From IMG/VR virus record IMGVR_UViG_3300008110_000223, positions 1-32,883 of that record: a stretch of DNA of 32,883 nucleotides. The stretch is one strand, 5' to 3'. The stretch is from a virus. This document shows positions 13,873-22,670 of this stretch, one piece after another; the stretch's first letter is position 1, and every line of letters starts with the position of its first letter. The notes beneath the pieces are model-generated. The model did not search any database and was not told the DNA's origin. It saw only the letters and a list, made by a program, of their open reading frames with translations. Both the position numbers and the translations under genes were made by a program.

Positions 13873-15064
13873 TAAACTGAAAATAAAAGGTAGTGAAATC
13901 CTATACAGAAATATAGCAAGTACAAAGAGAATTGTTATCAATAGAGGTGGAACAAGAAGTACCAAATCATATTCCATTTCACAGATAGCAGCAATATGGT
14001 TAATTACTGGTAGGATAGGAACTAAGTACCAAGCAAGAGGTACATTCAGTATAGTGCGGAAATACTTTCCATCACTAAGGGCAACTACTATAAAAGACTT
14101 TTGTGATATTCTGGAAGAGTTAGGTGTTGATGGTATAATAGAACACAATAAGAATACAAAGCAATTTACATACGATGGCAGGGTGGTTGATTATTTTTCT
14201 GTTGACCAAGAAACAAAACTAAGAGGTAGGAAACGTGACCACCTATTTGTAGATGAAGCGAATGAGTTAAATAAAACAGAATGGCAGCAATTACTTTTTC
14301 GTACTACTGGTAATATCTATTTAGCATTTAATCCATCAGACCCAAATCATTTCATAAAAAAAGAATTAGAGGATATAAGACAATATACCGAAAAGGATAT
14401 TGAAGTAATTGTATCTACCTATTTGGACAATCCGTTTCTGGAAAGTAGCATTATCAAAGAAATAGAACTATTAAGGAACACCGACCCGATTTTGTGGCAG
14501 GTGTATGGTAATGGAGAATGGGGTGCTATTGAAGGTCTAATCTTTAATAACACCAATCTGGTAGATGAGTTGCAGGGTAATGTTATTGGCTATGGTCTTG
14601 ACTTTGGATTTAGTATAGACCCAACCGCTTTGGTTGAAGTCAGAAAATCACAAGGCGAATTATACATAAAAACTCTTTTATATGAAAGGGGATTGACTAA
14701 TGCAGACCTATCAAAGAAGATGAATGAATTAGGTGTACAAAAGAATGTTCCGATAATAGGGGATTCGGCAGAACCTAAAAGTATTGAGGAACTATATCGT
14801 GATGGTTGGAGAAATATAAAACCTGCACAAAAGGGTAAAGATTCTGTAAGAGCAAGTATTGATATTTTAAGGAGGTACAAAATAAACTATATGCCAAATG
14901 ATATATTAGGTACTGAATTAAAAACATATAAATACAGAATGGATAAGAATTTACAAATGACTGATTCGCCTATTGATATGAATAACCACTCAATAGATGC
15001 ACTAAGATATTTTGGACTAAATGAATTAAACATTACCAATAAAGGGATTTACAGATTAAGGTAA
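13865..15064 (+). CDS. terL: Terminase large subunit, 399 aa
   Basis: Packaging ATPase and nuclease. GTG start (GTGAGTGATAAA, MSDKL) overlaps terS. ATPase domain: Walker A-like GGTRSTKS at 28-35, FRDEADEL-type Walker B at DHLFVDEANEL (D130, E131), and TTGNIYLAFNPSD as motif III. Nuclease domain: acidic residues D246 (YGLDFGFSIDP), D300 (IIGDSAEPKS) and D378 (NNHSIDALRYFGL). Length is typical. Directly after the small subunit. Confidence 0.95.
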   Translation: MSDKLKIKGSEILYRNIASTKRIVINRGGTRSTKSYSISQIAAIWLITGRIGTKYQARGTFSIVRKYFPSLRATTIKDFCDILEELGVDGIIEHNKNTKQFTYDGRVVDYFSVDQETKLRGRKRDHLFVDEANELNKTEWQQLLFRTTGNIYLAFNPSDPNHFIKKELEDIRQYTEKDIEVIVSTYLDNPFLESSIIKEIELLRNTDPILWQVYGNGEWGAIEGLIFNNTNLVDELQGNVIGYGLDFGFSIDPTALVEVRKSQGELYIKTLLYERGLTNADLSKKMNELGVQKNVPIIGDSAEPKSIEELYRDGWRNIKPAQKGKDSVRASIDILRRYKINYMPNDILGTELKTYKYRMDKNLQMTDSPIDMNNHSIDALRYFGLNELNITNKGIYRLR

Positions 15065-15093
15065 ACAAGATTAATAATAATATATTTAATTAT

Positions 15094-15675
15094 ATGTGGA
15101 ATAAGTTATCAGTTCGCCAGTTCATTCAACTATATGATATTGAAACGAACACTAATTTACATCTGATAGAAAAGCAGGTAAAGATGCTATCAGTAATTGA
15201 GGGTAAAGATGAATCAGAATATGATTCGGTGAAGTACATGAAACTATTGGAATTATTACATGATAAAACTTCCTTTTTTGATAACATACCAGAAACCAAA
15301 CCAGTAGATATTATTGAGGTTAATGGCAGGAAATATAAGTTTGTGCATGAGATAAATAAATTAACCGCAGGTCAATTCATAGATATATCCCATTGGGGAG
15401 GAAATCTAATGGAATTGCATAATGCAGTTGCGTGTTTTATGTTACCGATTAAAAATGGTAAGGTGCAGAAGTATGGTAGTATTGAGCATGGTGTAATAGC
15501 AGAGGATATGCTTGATGCAAGATTTGTAGATGTACATGGTTGTCTGGTTTTTTTTTATCATGTATTGATAGAATTTACAAATCTTACTCTAAACTCTTTG
15601 AACTTAAAAGCGGAGAACCAAAAGATGTTAATGAGTTTAGCAAGAGATGGGGTTGGTTTACATCAACTAAATTAG
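15094..15675 (+). CDS. Tail-chaperone-like protein, short (0-frame) form, 193 aa
   Basis: Starts MWNKLSVRQFIQLYDIETNT. The pattern (helical LIEKQVKMLSVIEGKDESEYD; then VNGRKYKFVHEINKLTAGQFID) resembles tail assembly chaperone-type proteins of Bacteroidota siphophages. At 15549-15555 a T_TTT_TTT heptamer lies in frame, and a conserved-looking second frame follows. In 0 frame the tail after the slip (YHVLIEFTNLTLNSLNLKAE...) is less protein-like than the other frame. The short form is like gpG and the long form like gpGT of lambda; this role is inferred. Confidence 0.6.
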   Translation: MWNKLSVRQFIQLYDIETNTNLHLIEKQVKMLSVIEGKDESEYDSVKYMKLLELLHDKTSFFDNIPETKPVDIIEVNGRKYKFVHEINKLTAGQFIDISHWGGNLMELHNAVACFMLPIKNGKVQKYGSIEHGVIAEDMLDARFVDVHGCLVFFYHVLIEFTNLTLNSLNLKAENQKMLMSLARDGVGLHQLN

Positions 15676-15827
15676 TTGCAGATTATGAAAACATATCAGT
15701 ATCGGAAGCATATTTACTAAATGTCTTTTATTATCTAAATATACTTGCATACTTGAAAGATTATAATAAAGAGCAGGAAAGAAAACACAAAGAAGAATTA
15801 TGGCGAATCCAGCATCTAAAGAAGTAG
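15094..15827 (+). CDS. Chaperone-like fusion protein by -1 frameshift, about 244 aa
   Basis: If ribosomes slip back one base at 15549-15555, the first 154 residues continue for 90 more: LSCIDRIYKSYSKLFELKSG..., then KRWGWFTSTKLVADYENIS and VSEAYLLNVFYYLNILAYLKDY. The second frame has no good start codon of its own (only TTG 15540 lies upstream of the slip) and is longer and more protein-like than the alternative. The tail of the fusion overlaps the start of the next gene by 28 bp. Confidence 0.6.
15549..15555 (+). other. Slippery heptamer T_TTT_TTT within a T9 run
   Basis: The homopolymer 15548-15556 has nine T. In the 0 frame it is read GTT TTT TTT TAT, giving a canonical X_XXY_YYZ heptamer. 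An assembly error (true length T10) would produce the fused frame without any slip. Confidence 0.6.
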
Positions 15828-16468
15828 TTGCAAATCTTAAAATAGGTGGTCGAACTTTATTAGGCGACGAGTGGATTGCATTAGTCAATGATACTCTGGA
15901 TAAGAATGTAGATGTACTGCTTAATGATATGGCAGTTGATTTGGTAGATGAGTTCGGAAGATTAGCACCAGTTGGTGCGACTGGTAGTTTAGCATCTGGA
16001 ATTACTATACTTGGTGTAGAACAAAAGGAAGATGGTTTATATAAATTAGAAATACTATTCAAAGAAGAATATACTGATTATGTAGATAAGGGTGTGTTAG
16101 GTATAAATCCATCAAAGAGTAAAACTACATTACCAAATAGAGAGGGAAGGAAATATAAATTTAAGAAGTATGGAATGCCAGAAGATGCTTTAACGAAATT
16201 GCAGGATTGGGCGAGAGCAAAAAACATACAATTAAAAGCAGAAGCATCAGTCAAAGCAAGCAAAAGTAAAAGTGGAAAATATAAACCACCTAAAACAAAA
16301 CTTAGGGAAACTAATTCTGGTGCAAAGAGTTTAGCATACATAATAAAAAAGAATGGTATAAAAGCGAGTAATTTCCAAATGAGAGCATTTAAGAATGTAG
16401 CACCTGCATACCAATCTAAATTAGAAGCACTTGGTTTTAATTCACTATTAATTAAAGTAGCAAAATGA
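15800..16468 (+). CDS. HK97 gp10-like neck/tail completion protein, 222 aa
   Basis: Begins MANPASKEVVANLKIGGRTL. The segment NDMAVDLVDEFGRLAPVGATGSLASGI resembles the N-terminal part of HK97 gp10-type minor head-tail proteins (helix then RAPVGTGxLxxSI-like turn), followed by LEILFKEEYTDYVDKGVLG. A basic linker (SVKASKSKSGKYKPPKTKL) precedes a C-terminal helical part. It would sit between head and tail. Overlaps the frameshifted gene at its start and the next gene at its end. Confidence 0.6.
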   Translation: MANPASKEVVANLKIGGRTLLGDEWIALVNDTLDKNVDVLLNDMAVDLVDEFGRLAPVGATGSLASGITILGVEQKEDGLYKLEILFKEEYTDYVDKGVLGINPSKSKTTLPNREGRKYKFKKYGMPEDALTKLQDWARAKNIQLKAEASVKASKSKSGKYKPPKTKLRETNSGAKSLAYIIKKNGIKASNFQMRAFKNVAPAYQSKLEALGFNSLLIKVAK

Positions 16469-17706
16469 TTACACTAACAGAACCTACAATAAATTTTTTA
16501 CCATCATTTAATCGTATCAATTTTGATATATCAAGTGATAATGCAACTGCAACTGGATTTAAGTTTGCGGTAAAGATATATAATGCAGATACTGGAACAT
16601 TAGTAACTACTGCTTACTATGACCCTGCACCATTGCCATTTAGTGCTATTACATTCGATGTATCAAGGTTTCTTATTGAGGGATACCAATGGCAAAACCT
16701 ATTCCCAGAAACTGGTGAATGGAAATTTAATGAGTGCATACTAAATAGATTCTATTTGAAATGCTATGAATACTACGATGTATTGGGTAATGGTATCTAT
16801 GAGATAGACCCTGCAACGGAAGTAATTAGTAATACATATACTTGTTTTGCAGGTTCATTTAATTTCTTTGATAGACCAGAATGGGATGATAATAGGTATA
16901 ATGGTGAAGCAGATTCTTATTATCCACTAACTGATGAAGTTAATTTCCAATTACATCAAGACTTCTTTAAGGTATTTACTTTTTATGACCCTAATGATTA
17001 TATAACATCAATAGGTATTTCAAGAATAGATAATACTGGAAGTACAAACTATTCATCAATAAAACCACTAAATGCAGGTGGTGATTCCCTAACGCATTTT
17101 ACTTTTATACCAGTAGATTGGGGTGCGACAGACCAGACAATACAATTTAATTTAAGCATTAACTATACTAATCCATTAGGTGTACAATCAGAGCAATTTG
17201 CTACAATTACTTTATTTGATTGCAAAAAGTATGAGGTAAAAAACATTGTATGGATAAATAGGTTTGGTGGATTAGATTCATACTCATTTATATTAGCAAA
17301 TAGAAAAAGCACACAAGTAGAGAAGAAGCAATATCAAAGAGATTATACAGATTATGGTCAAACATTTATAGACCCATATAACATATTTCAGAATACATCA
17401 CCGACATACTACACAAAAGAAATACAAAAGATTACTATTAATACAGAATATCTTACAGATAGGGAGAGTATTATATTTAGGCAGTTATATTCTTCACCAT
17501 TAATTTATTTATACGCAAAGGGTGATTATCTATTTAATAATGCGGAGTTCCCAGAACAAAGTTTTATAGGCAATACACATTCTGCTTTTATACCAGTCAA
17601 ATTAAATGCTAACGCATACGAGATTAAACAGAAGCAGAATGAAAAATTGTACCAGATAGAAGCGGAGTTAGAGTATTCAGAACCATCATATAGGCAGATA
17701 ACATGA
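16465..17706 (+). CDS. Tail protein, 413 aa
   Basis: ATGA overlap with the previous gene. The protein is beta-rich from the start (LTEPTINFLPSFNRINFDIS) with repeated Y/F-rich strands and no catalytic motif, as expected for a structural tail or baseplate component. It lies between the neck protein and a 715-residue tail protein. Not assigned to a named family. A role as distal tail component is likely from position. Confidence 0.55.
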   Translation: MITLTEPTINFLPSFNRINFDISSDNATATGFKFAVKIYNADTGTLVTTAYYDPAPLPFSAITFDVSRFLIEGYQWQNLFPETGEWKFNECILNRFYLKCYEYYDVLGNGIYEIDPATEVISNTYTCFAGSFNFFDRPEWDDNRYNGEADSYYPLTDEVNFQLHQDFFKVFTFYDPNDYITSIGISRIDNTGSTNYSSIKPLNAGGDSLTHFTFIPVDWGATDQTIQFNLSINYTNPLGVQSEQFATITLFDCKKYEVKNIVWINRFGGLDSYSFILANRKSTQVEKKQYQRDYTDYGQTFIDPYNIFQNTSPTYYTKEIQKITINTEYLTDRESIIFRQLYSSPLIYLYAKGDYLFNNAEFPEQSFIGNTHSAFIPVKLNANAYEIKQKQNEKLYQIEAELEYSEPSYRQIT

Positions 17707-19850
17707 CAACAAGATTATTTGTAGAGGGATATGAAGTTGATTTGATACAAGATATAGATGTAGATTTTACATTTAGTATTACCGATATACAAGATATTGA
17801 AAAGCGGAATACATCATATAGTAAAACTATTGTAATACCGCATTCGCCAAATAACGCAAATTTATTTGGTCATATATACGATATAGCAGTTGAGAATGAC
17901 TACAATCCATTACTACCAAATATCAATATAAATTTTAATCCTGCTAAGCAAGCAAAAGCAGTTTTGTATGTAGATAATGTACGGATATTTGATGGTATAA
18001 TTAGATTGATTAATATCAAAAATAAACAAGGTGAAATTACCTATGAAGTAAATCTATTTGGTAAATTAAAAGATATTCTCTTTGCACTTGGTGATAAGTT
18101 GATTGAGGATATAGATTTCTCTGATTATAATCACCAGTATAATCAAACGCAGGTATTTGATTCGTGGAATAGATTAGAGTGGGTTGATGGTGCTGATAAC
18201 TATGTATATCCATTAATTGATTTTGGATATGGTAATACCGCAACGAATTTTAAGTTTGAGAATTTCAAACCATGTTTATTTGTTAGAGAAGTAATTAAAA
18301 GAATGTTTGATGATGCAGGGTTTATCATAGATACTGCATTCTTTGATACTACATATTTCAAATCTCTTTTGTATATCAAAGGAGATAAAATGACAATATC
18401 ATTATCAAACTTTTTGAATGTATATATTCCTTCATGGAGTTATTTCGGAACTGGAACTGCTGATGATATATCATTTAATTTTATCGATTTGAATAATGGG
18501 TTTACACCAAGTTTAGTAAATAAGAGATGGACTTCTAATAGGAGTACATTCAAGGCAACATTTTCATTTGAAGCAGATTCTTTGGGTATTGATAATACTG
18601 GAAATGTTTGGGATGCAATAGCGACTATTGATATACAGAAAAACGGAACAACTATTGCAGGTATTTCAAGAATTGCTCAACCTAATGAGGTTGCTTTCTT
18701 TGATGACATATTTGTAAGTGCCGAAGTAGAATTAAATAATGGAGATTATTTAGAGGTATATTATCAATTCTATTCTAATGACCCGATGTCTTCTGAAACT
18801 GCAGATTATGGTTATACCTATCCGAGAATGAAAGTATATAATTCTGTTCCGCAGGAGTATGATATTATTTATGGTGATACAATAGATTACAATAAAATAC
18901 TACCAAGACAAATTAAGCAAAGGGATTTTTTGAAGTCAATAATCACCATGCACAATTTGTATGTTGAAGCAGACCCAGTACAATCTAATAGATTAAACTT
19001 TATACCATATCCACTATACTATGAAACAGATGCATCTCAATCAATAGATTGGTCAAATAAATTAGATGTATCGCAGGATATAAAGATTATACCTATCGGT
19101 GAGTTAACTGCAAGAGAGTATAATATAAGTTATGAAAATGATAATGATTACTGGTCGCAATTATACCGAACTAAATTTAATGAAATATATGGTCAGTATA
19201 GAAGATTAGTAGATAATGATTTTGAATTACAAACTCAAAATATAAGAGTATTATTCGGAACACCAGTAATGCGTGAAGAATCATTAGGTCTTAAAATACT
19301 GCATTTATATAAGGTACAAAATAGCGTTAAGCAGCCAGACAATTTCAAACCAAGAATAGCATTTTGGAAAGCAGTTGTTCCTTGTCCTGCATGGAATATA
19401 ACAATAGGAGGTACTACATTTTCAGCAGGTACAAACTACCCTTATGCAGGACATCTTGATGACCCAATAAATCCAACAAAAGATTTATGCTTCGGAACAC
19501 CGCAAGAGGTATGGTTTACAATAGGTAGTTATCCAAGTGCTAACTTAGGAAACTCATTCTATAAAGATTTCTTTGATGCTATAACGGATAAAGATTCTAA
19601 ATTGGTACAAGGATATTTTCACCTTACGCCATTAGATATTAAAAATCTAAGATTTAATTCATTAATAAAAATCGGTAATCATTATTTTAGATTACAGAAG
19701 ATTGAGCAATATAATCCATACGGAAATGATTTATGTTTAGTTACACTAATTAAAGTAATATCTGGACTTACTGCAACTGCACCATTCTTACTGAATGAAG
19801 ATGGTACATACTTGTTGCAGGAAAACGGAACAAGTAAATTTTATATTTAA
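17703..19850 (+). CDS. Large tail/baseplate protein, 715 aa
   Basis: ATGA overlap couples it to the preceding gene. N-terminus MTTRLFVEGYEVDLIQDIDV and KRNTSYSKTIVIPHSPNNANLFG look like the tail-hub-type protein of Bacteroidota siphophages. Long beta-rich stretches (DGADNYVYPLIDFGYGN; VSAEVELNNGDYLEVYYQF) and a C-terminal end LLNEDGTYLLQENGTSKFYI support a structural role. Adjacent to the fibre gene (5-bp gap), so it probably forms the tip where the fibre attaches. Exact identity not provable by eye. Confidence 0.6.
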   Translation: MTTRLFVEGYEVDLIQDIDVDFTFSITDIQDIEKRNTSYSKTIVIPHSPNNANLFGHIYDIAVENDYNPLLPNININFNPAKQAKAVLYVDNVRIFDGIIRLINIKNKQGEITYEVNLFGKLKDILFALGDKLIEDIDFSDYNHQYNQTQVFDSWNRLEWVDGADNYVYPLIDFGYGNTATNFKFENFKPCLFVREVIKRMFDDAGFIIDTAFFDTTYFKSLLYIKGDKMTISLSNFLNVYIPSWSYFGTGTADDISFNFIDLNNGFTPSLVNKRWTSNRSTFKATFSFEADSLGIDNTGNVWDAIATIDIQKNGTTIAGISRIAQPNEVAFFDDIFVSAEVELNNGDYLEVYYQFYSNDPMSSETADYGYTYPRMKVYNSVPQEYDIIYGDTIDYNKILPRQIKQRDFLKSIITMHNLYVEADPVQSNRLNFIPYPLYYETDASQSIDWSNKLDVSQDIKIIPIGELTAREYNISYENDNDYWSQLYRTKFNEIYGQYRRLVDNDFELQTQNIRVLFGTPVMREESLGLKILHLYKVQNSVKQPDNFKPRIAFWKAVVPCPAWNITIGGTTFSAGTNYPYAGHLDDPINPTKDLCFGTPQEVWFTIGSYPSANLGNSFYKDFFDAITDKDSKLVQGYFHLTPLDIKNLRFNSLIKIGNHYFRLQKIEQYNPYGNDLCLVTLIKVISGLTATAPFLLNEDGTYLLQENGTSKFYI

Positions 19851-19854
19851 GATT

Positions 19855-22416
19855 ATGGCAGATAAAAAAATATCACAATTAGTTGAGAGGTTAACTACCG
19901 CAGCAACAGATGTATTCCCAGTTGTATATGTTGGTGCAACTGAAACACAAAAGGTAAAAGCATCAACCATATTTCAGTATATCAAAAGCACATTGATTAC
20001 TGGTATCATACAAGCAACTACTGATACTGATAAGTTTCTTGTGCAAGATGGTTCAGAAATTAAGTATCGTACTGGTAGTGAAATGCTTGGAGATATACTA
20101 CCAACTCAAACTGGTAATGCAGGTAAGGTATTAAAGACCGATGGTACAAGTGCTACATGGCAAGATGATGCAACTGCAAATACTTTATTTGCTTTACCAT
20201 TCTCAACAGACCACTTAGCAGCAACTGGAAATCAATATGTAGTTGGTGATGTTGTTTATTATAGTGGAAATGTTTATGAATGTATTGCTACTAACGATTC
20301 AATAATTCCGACAAGCACTACATATTGGACTTTGCTTGGTGCAGGTAAACCACTTGTGCAGCAACCAACTGATTGGAACTCTACAAGTGGAAATAATCAG
20401 ATTCTTAATAAACCTACTATACCTGCCGCACAAGTAAATAGTGATTGGAATGCAACAAGTGGAGTAGCAGAGATATTAAATAAACCAACTATTCCATCAA
20501 CTCCATCATTGCAGCAAGTTACTGATGTTGGTTTGCAGACAAATGATTCTATTAAATTAGAAAATGGATTCGATATTTTTGATCCTGCAAATTCTGTATG
20601 GATTGAGGTGCGTGGTGGTGATGGATTTATAGCAGCAAAGATTACAGGAGGATTGGATTATTTTTTAGCAGAAGTTGGAAATTTAGGAATTGGTGATGGA
20701 ACTGGAAAGTTTGGAGTTATCTCATCTTCATTAATTCCTGCATTAACTCAAAAGATATTTAATCTCCCTGCAATCAGCGGTTCAAGTGCAACATTGGTAA
20801 CATCTGTGAATGGAACAAGTGCAGGTACAAATGGTAATGTTACAATTCCAACTGGAGCAACATTAACGCTACAAGATGTTACGGATAATGGAAATACAAC
20901 TACTGATGGTATTGTACTTGGAGTTGATGGTGTGTCAGTTTATGACCCATTCATAGCAGGGCATATAGAAATAAAAGGTAATAATGGATTGCAAGTTATT
21001 CAACAAGGTGGAGTTTTTTCGTGGTTTGAAGTTAATGGTTCTCAATTAAAATTTGGTGAAGCAATTAAAGGGATATTTGACCAAAGTATTTTGACTGCAT
21101 CACGAACATATAATCTTCCTAATTCAAATGGTACACTTGTATTGTCAGTTAATGGAACATCACCAAATTCATTAGGAGATATTTCAATACCAGTTGGAGG
21201 TTCACAAACATTGCAGCAGACAACAGACTTAGGTAATACTACTACTAATGATATTGAGTTTATTGATGCAGGGGTTATTGAAGCAGATTATGTTGATTAC
21301 AAATTAGTTCCCACATCACCAGTTGTTATACAAGAAGGAAGAACTACATGGAATGATGACTTAAAAACATTGCAAGTACATACAGAAAATATAGGTGTAC
21401 AAATTGATGTAGGGCATGACTTAATTCAAAGAGTTGTAAATAATACTGGTGTAACAATTAACAAAGGTTCAGTTGTATATATAAATGGTCAACAAGGTGG
21501 AAGACCAACAATTACTCTTGCAGATAATTCAAGCGACCTAACAAGTGCGACTACATTTGGTATTGTTATGGCAAACATACCAAACAATCAAAATGGTTAT
21601 GTTATTACAAATGGTTTGTTAAGTGGTATTAATACATCTACATTTACCGCAGGTCAGCAACTTTACTTAGGTACATCAGGTGCAATAACTGGTATAAAAC
21701 CAGTACAACCATTACACGCAGTTTATATTGCAAAAGTAATTTCTGTAAGTGTAACTGGTTCTATTTTTGTTACCATACAAAATGGTTTGGAGTTAGAAGA
21801 ACTGCATGACGTATTGATTACATCTCCTGCAAATGACCAAATACTTACATACGAAACATCAACTGGATTATGGAAGAATAAAGCAGCACCATTAGAACTT
21901 CCACAACAGAGTGGTAATAGTGGTAAATTTTTATTTACAAATGGTGTAACACCGAGTTGGAGTTTCCCTTCAAGGCATTACAAATTAGGTTTCAATAACA
22001 TTTCAGATTATGTAGTTAATGGTGGAGCAGGAACGCAGAACTTAGGTGTAGGCACATTAGGTATGTCGCTTACCCAAGACCTACAATCAATGTTGTATGC
22101 AATCAGCGGAACTAACTATGTGATAAATTGTAAGGTAATAGCAGCAGAGCAATTTGGTGGTGTAACAAATCAATTAGGATTACGAGTAACTTATTCAAGT
22201 GCGAATGGAGTATTCAGTACCGACCAAATGGTTGTAGCAGCAAGAACACCACAATTCGGGAGTAACTTTGCTATACAAACTGCAACTCTAAATTTCACAA
22301 TACCTATTCAATACAATGGTGCGAATACAGACTATTTCAAGTTTGAGGTAATTATGAATCGTACCGCAGGAGGTAGTACATCAGTATTTCATTCAGAACT
22401 AATTTTTAGCGTATAA
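19855..22416 (+). CDS. Tail fibre / receptor-binding protein, 853 aa
   Basis: ATG 19855 (MADKKISQLVERLTTAATDVF) is chosen over an in-frame ATG at 19795 which lies within the upstream gene. N-terminal attachment region, then GNAGKVLKTDGTSATWQDD and tandem copies of an SDWNATSGVAEILNKPTIP-type repeat (near residues 165-215), then three units beginning LQQVTDVGLQTNDSI, LQDVTDNGNTTTDGI and LQQTTDLGNTTTNDI. The C-terminal part (about 700-853) is a different, beta-rich domain, probably the receptor-binding tip. Low-complexity, Gly/Asn/Thr-rich composition fits a trimeric fibre. Confidence 0.75.
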   Translation: MADKKISQLVERLTTAATDVFPVVYVGATETQKVKASTIFQYIKSTLITGIIQATTDTDKFLVQDGSEIKYRTGSEMLGDILPTQTGNAGKVLKTDGTSATWQDDATANTLFALPFSTDHLAATGNQYVVGDVVYYSGNVYECIATNDSIIPTSTTYWTLLGAGKPLVQQPTDWNSTSGNNQILNKPTIPAAQVNSDWNATSGVAEILNKPTIPSTPSLQQVTDVGLQTNDSIKLENGFDIFDPANSVWIEVRGGDGFIAAKITGGLDYFLAEVGNLGIGDGTGKFGVISSSLIPALTQKIFNLPAISGSSATLVTSVNGTSAGTNGNVTIPTGATLTLQDVTDNGNTTTDGIVLGVDGVSVYDPFIAGHIEIKGNNGLQVIQQGGVFSWFEVNGSQLKFGEAIKGIFDQSILTASRTYNLPNSNGTLVLSVNGTSPNSLGDISIPVGGSQTLQQTTDLGNTTTNDIEFIDAGVIEADYVDYKLVPTSPVVIQEGRTTWNDDLKTLQVHTENIGVQIDVGHDLIQRVVNNTGVTINKGSVVYINGQQGGRPTITLADNSSDLTSATTFGIVMANIPNNQNGYVITNGLLSGINTSTFTAGQQLYLGTSGAITGIKPVQPLHAVYIAKVISVSVTGSIFVTIQNGLELEELHDVLITSPANDQILTYETSTGLWKNKAAPLELPQQSGNSGKFLFTNGVTPSWSFPSRHYKLGFNNISDYVVNGGAGTQNLGVGTLGMSLTQDLQSMLYAISGTNYVINCKVIAAEQFGGVTNQLGLRVTYSSANGVFSTDQMVVAARTPQFGSNFAIQTATLNFTIPIQYNGANTDYFKFEVIMNRTAGGSTSVFHSELIFSV

Positions 22417-22417
22417 T

Positions 22418-22669
22418 ATGGCAAACATACATTCAGAAGAATATATCTACAAATATGGTAGATTAATACAATTTGGGGTTGAATACCTACAAGGTTTTTC
22501 GGCATTTGCAGATTTATTTTATGATGAATACAAGTTCAGAAAACCAGAATTAAATGAGTATGGTTATTCACCAGATTGGGTATATTGGCAAAAACAAAAT
22601 GCAAGTTCTATCATACAACTACATGATGACCTTGAAGCACAAGATTTAATTCCTACAACACCAGAATAA
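22418..22669 (+). CDS. Small protein between fibre and tape measure, 83 aa
   Basis: ATG one base after the fibre stop. MANIHSEEYIYKYGRLIQFG is aromatic-rich with a helical C-terminus (NASSIIQLHDDLEAQDL). No signal or membrane segment. Could be a fibre assembly chaperone or tail component by position; no family recognised. Confidence 0.5.
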   Translation: MANIHSEEYIYKYGRLIQFGVEYLQGFSAFADLFYDEYKFRKPELNEYGYSPDWVYWQKQNASSIIQLHDDLEAQDLIPTTPE

Positions 22670-22670
22670 A

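Noticed and set aside
19855-22416. Diversity-generating retroelement acting on the fibre
   Set aside because: No reverse transcriptase gene or template/variable repeat pair is present in the window.
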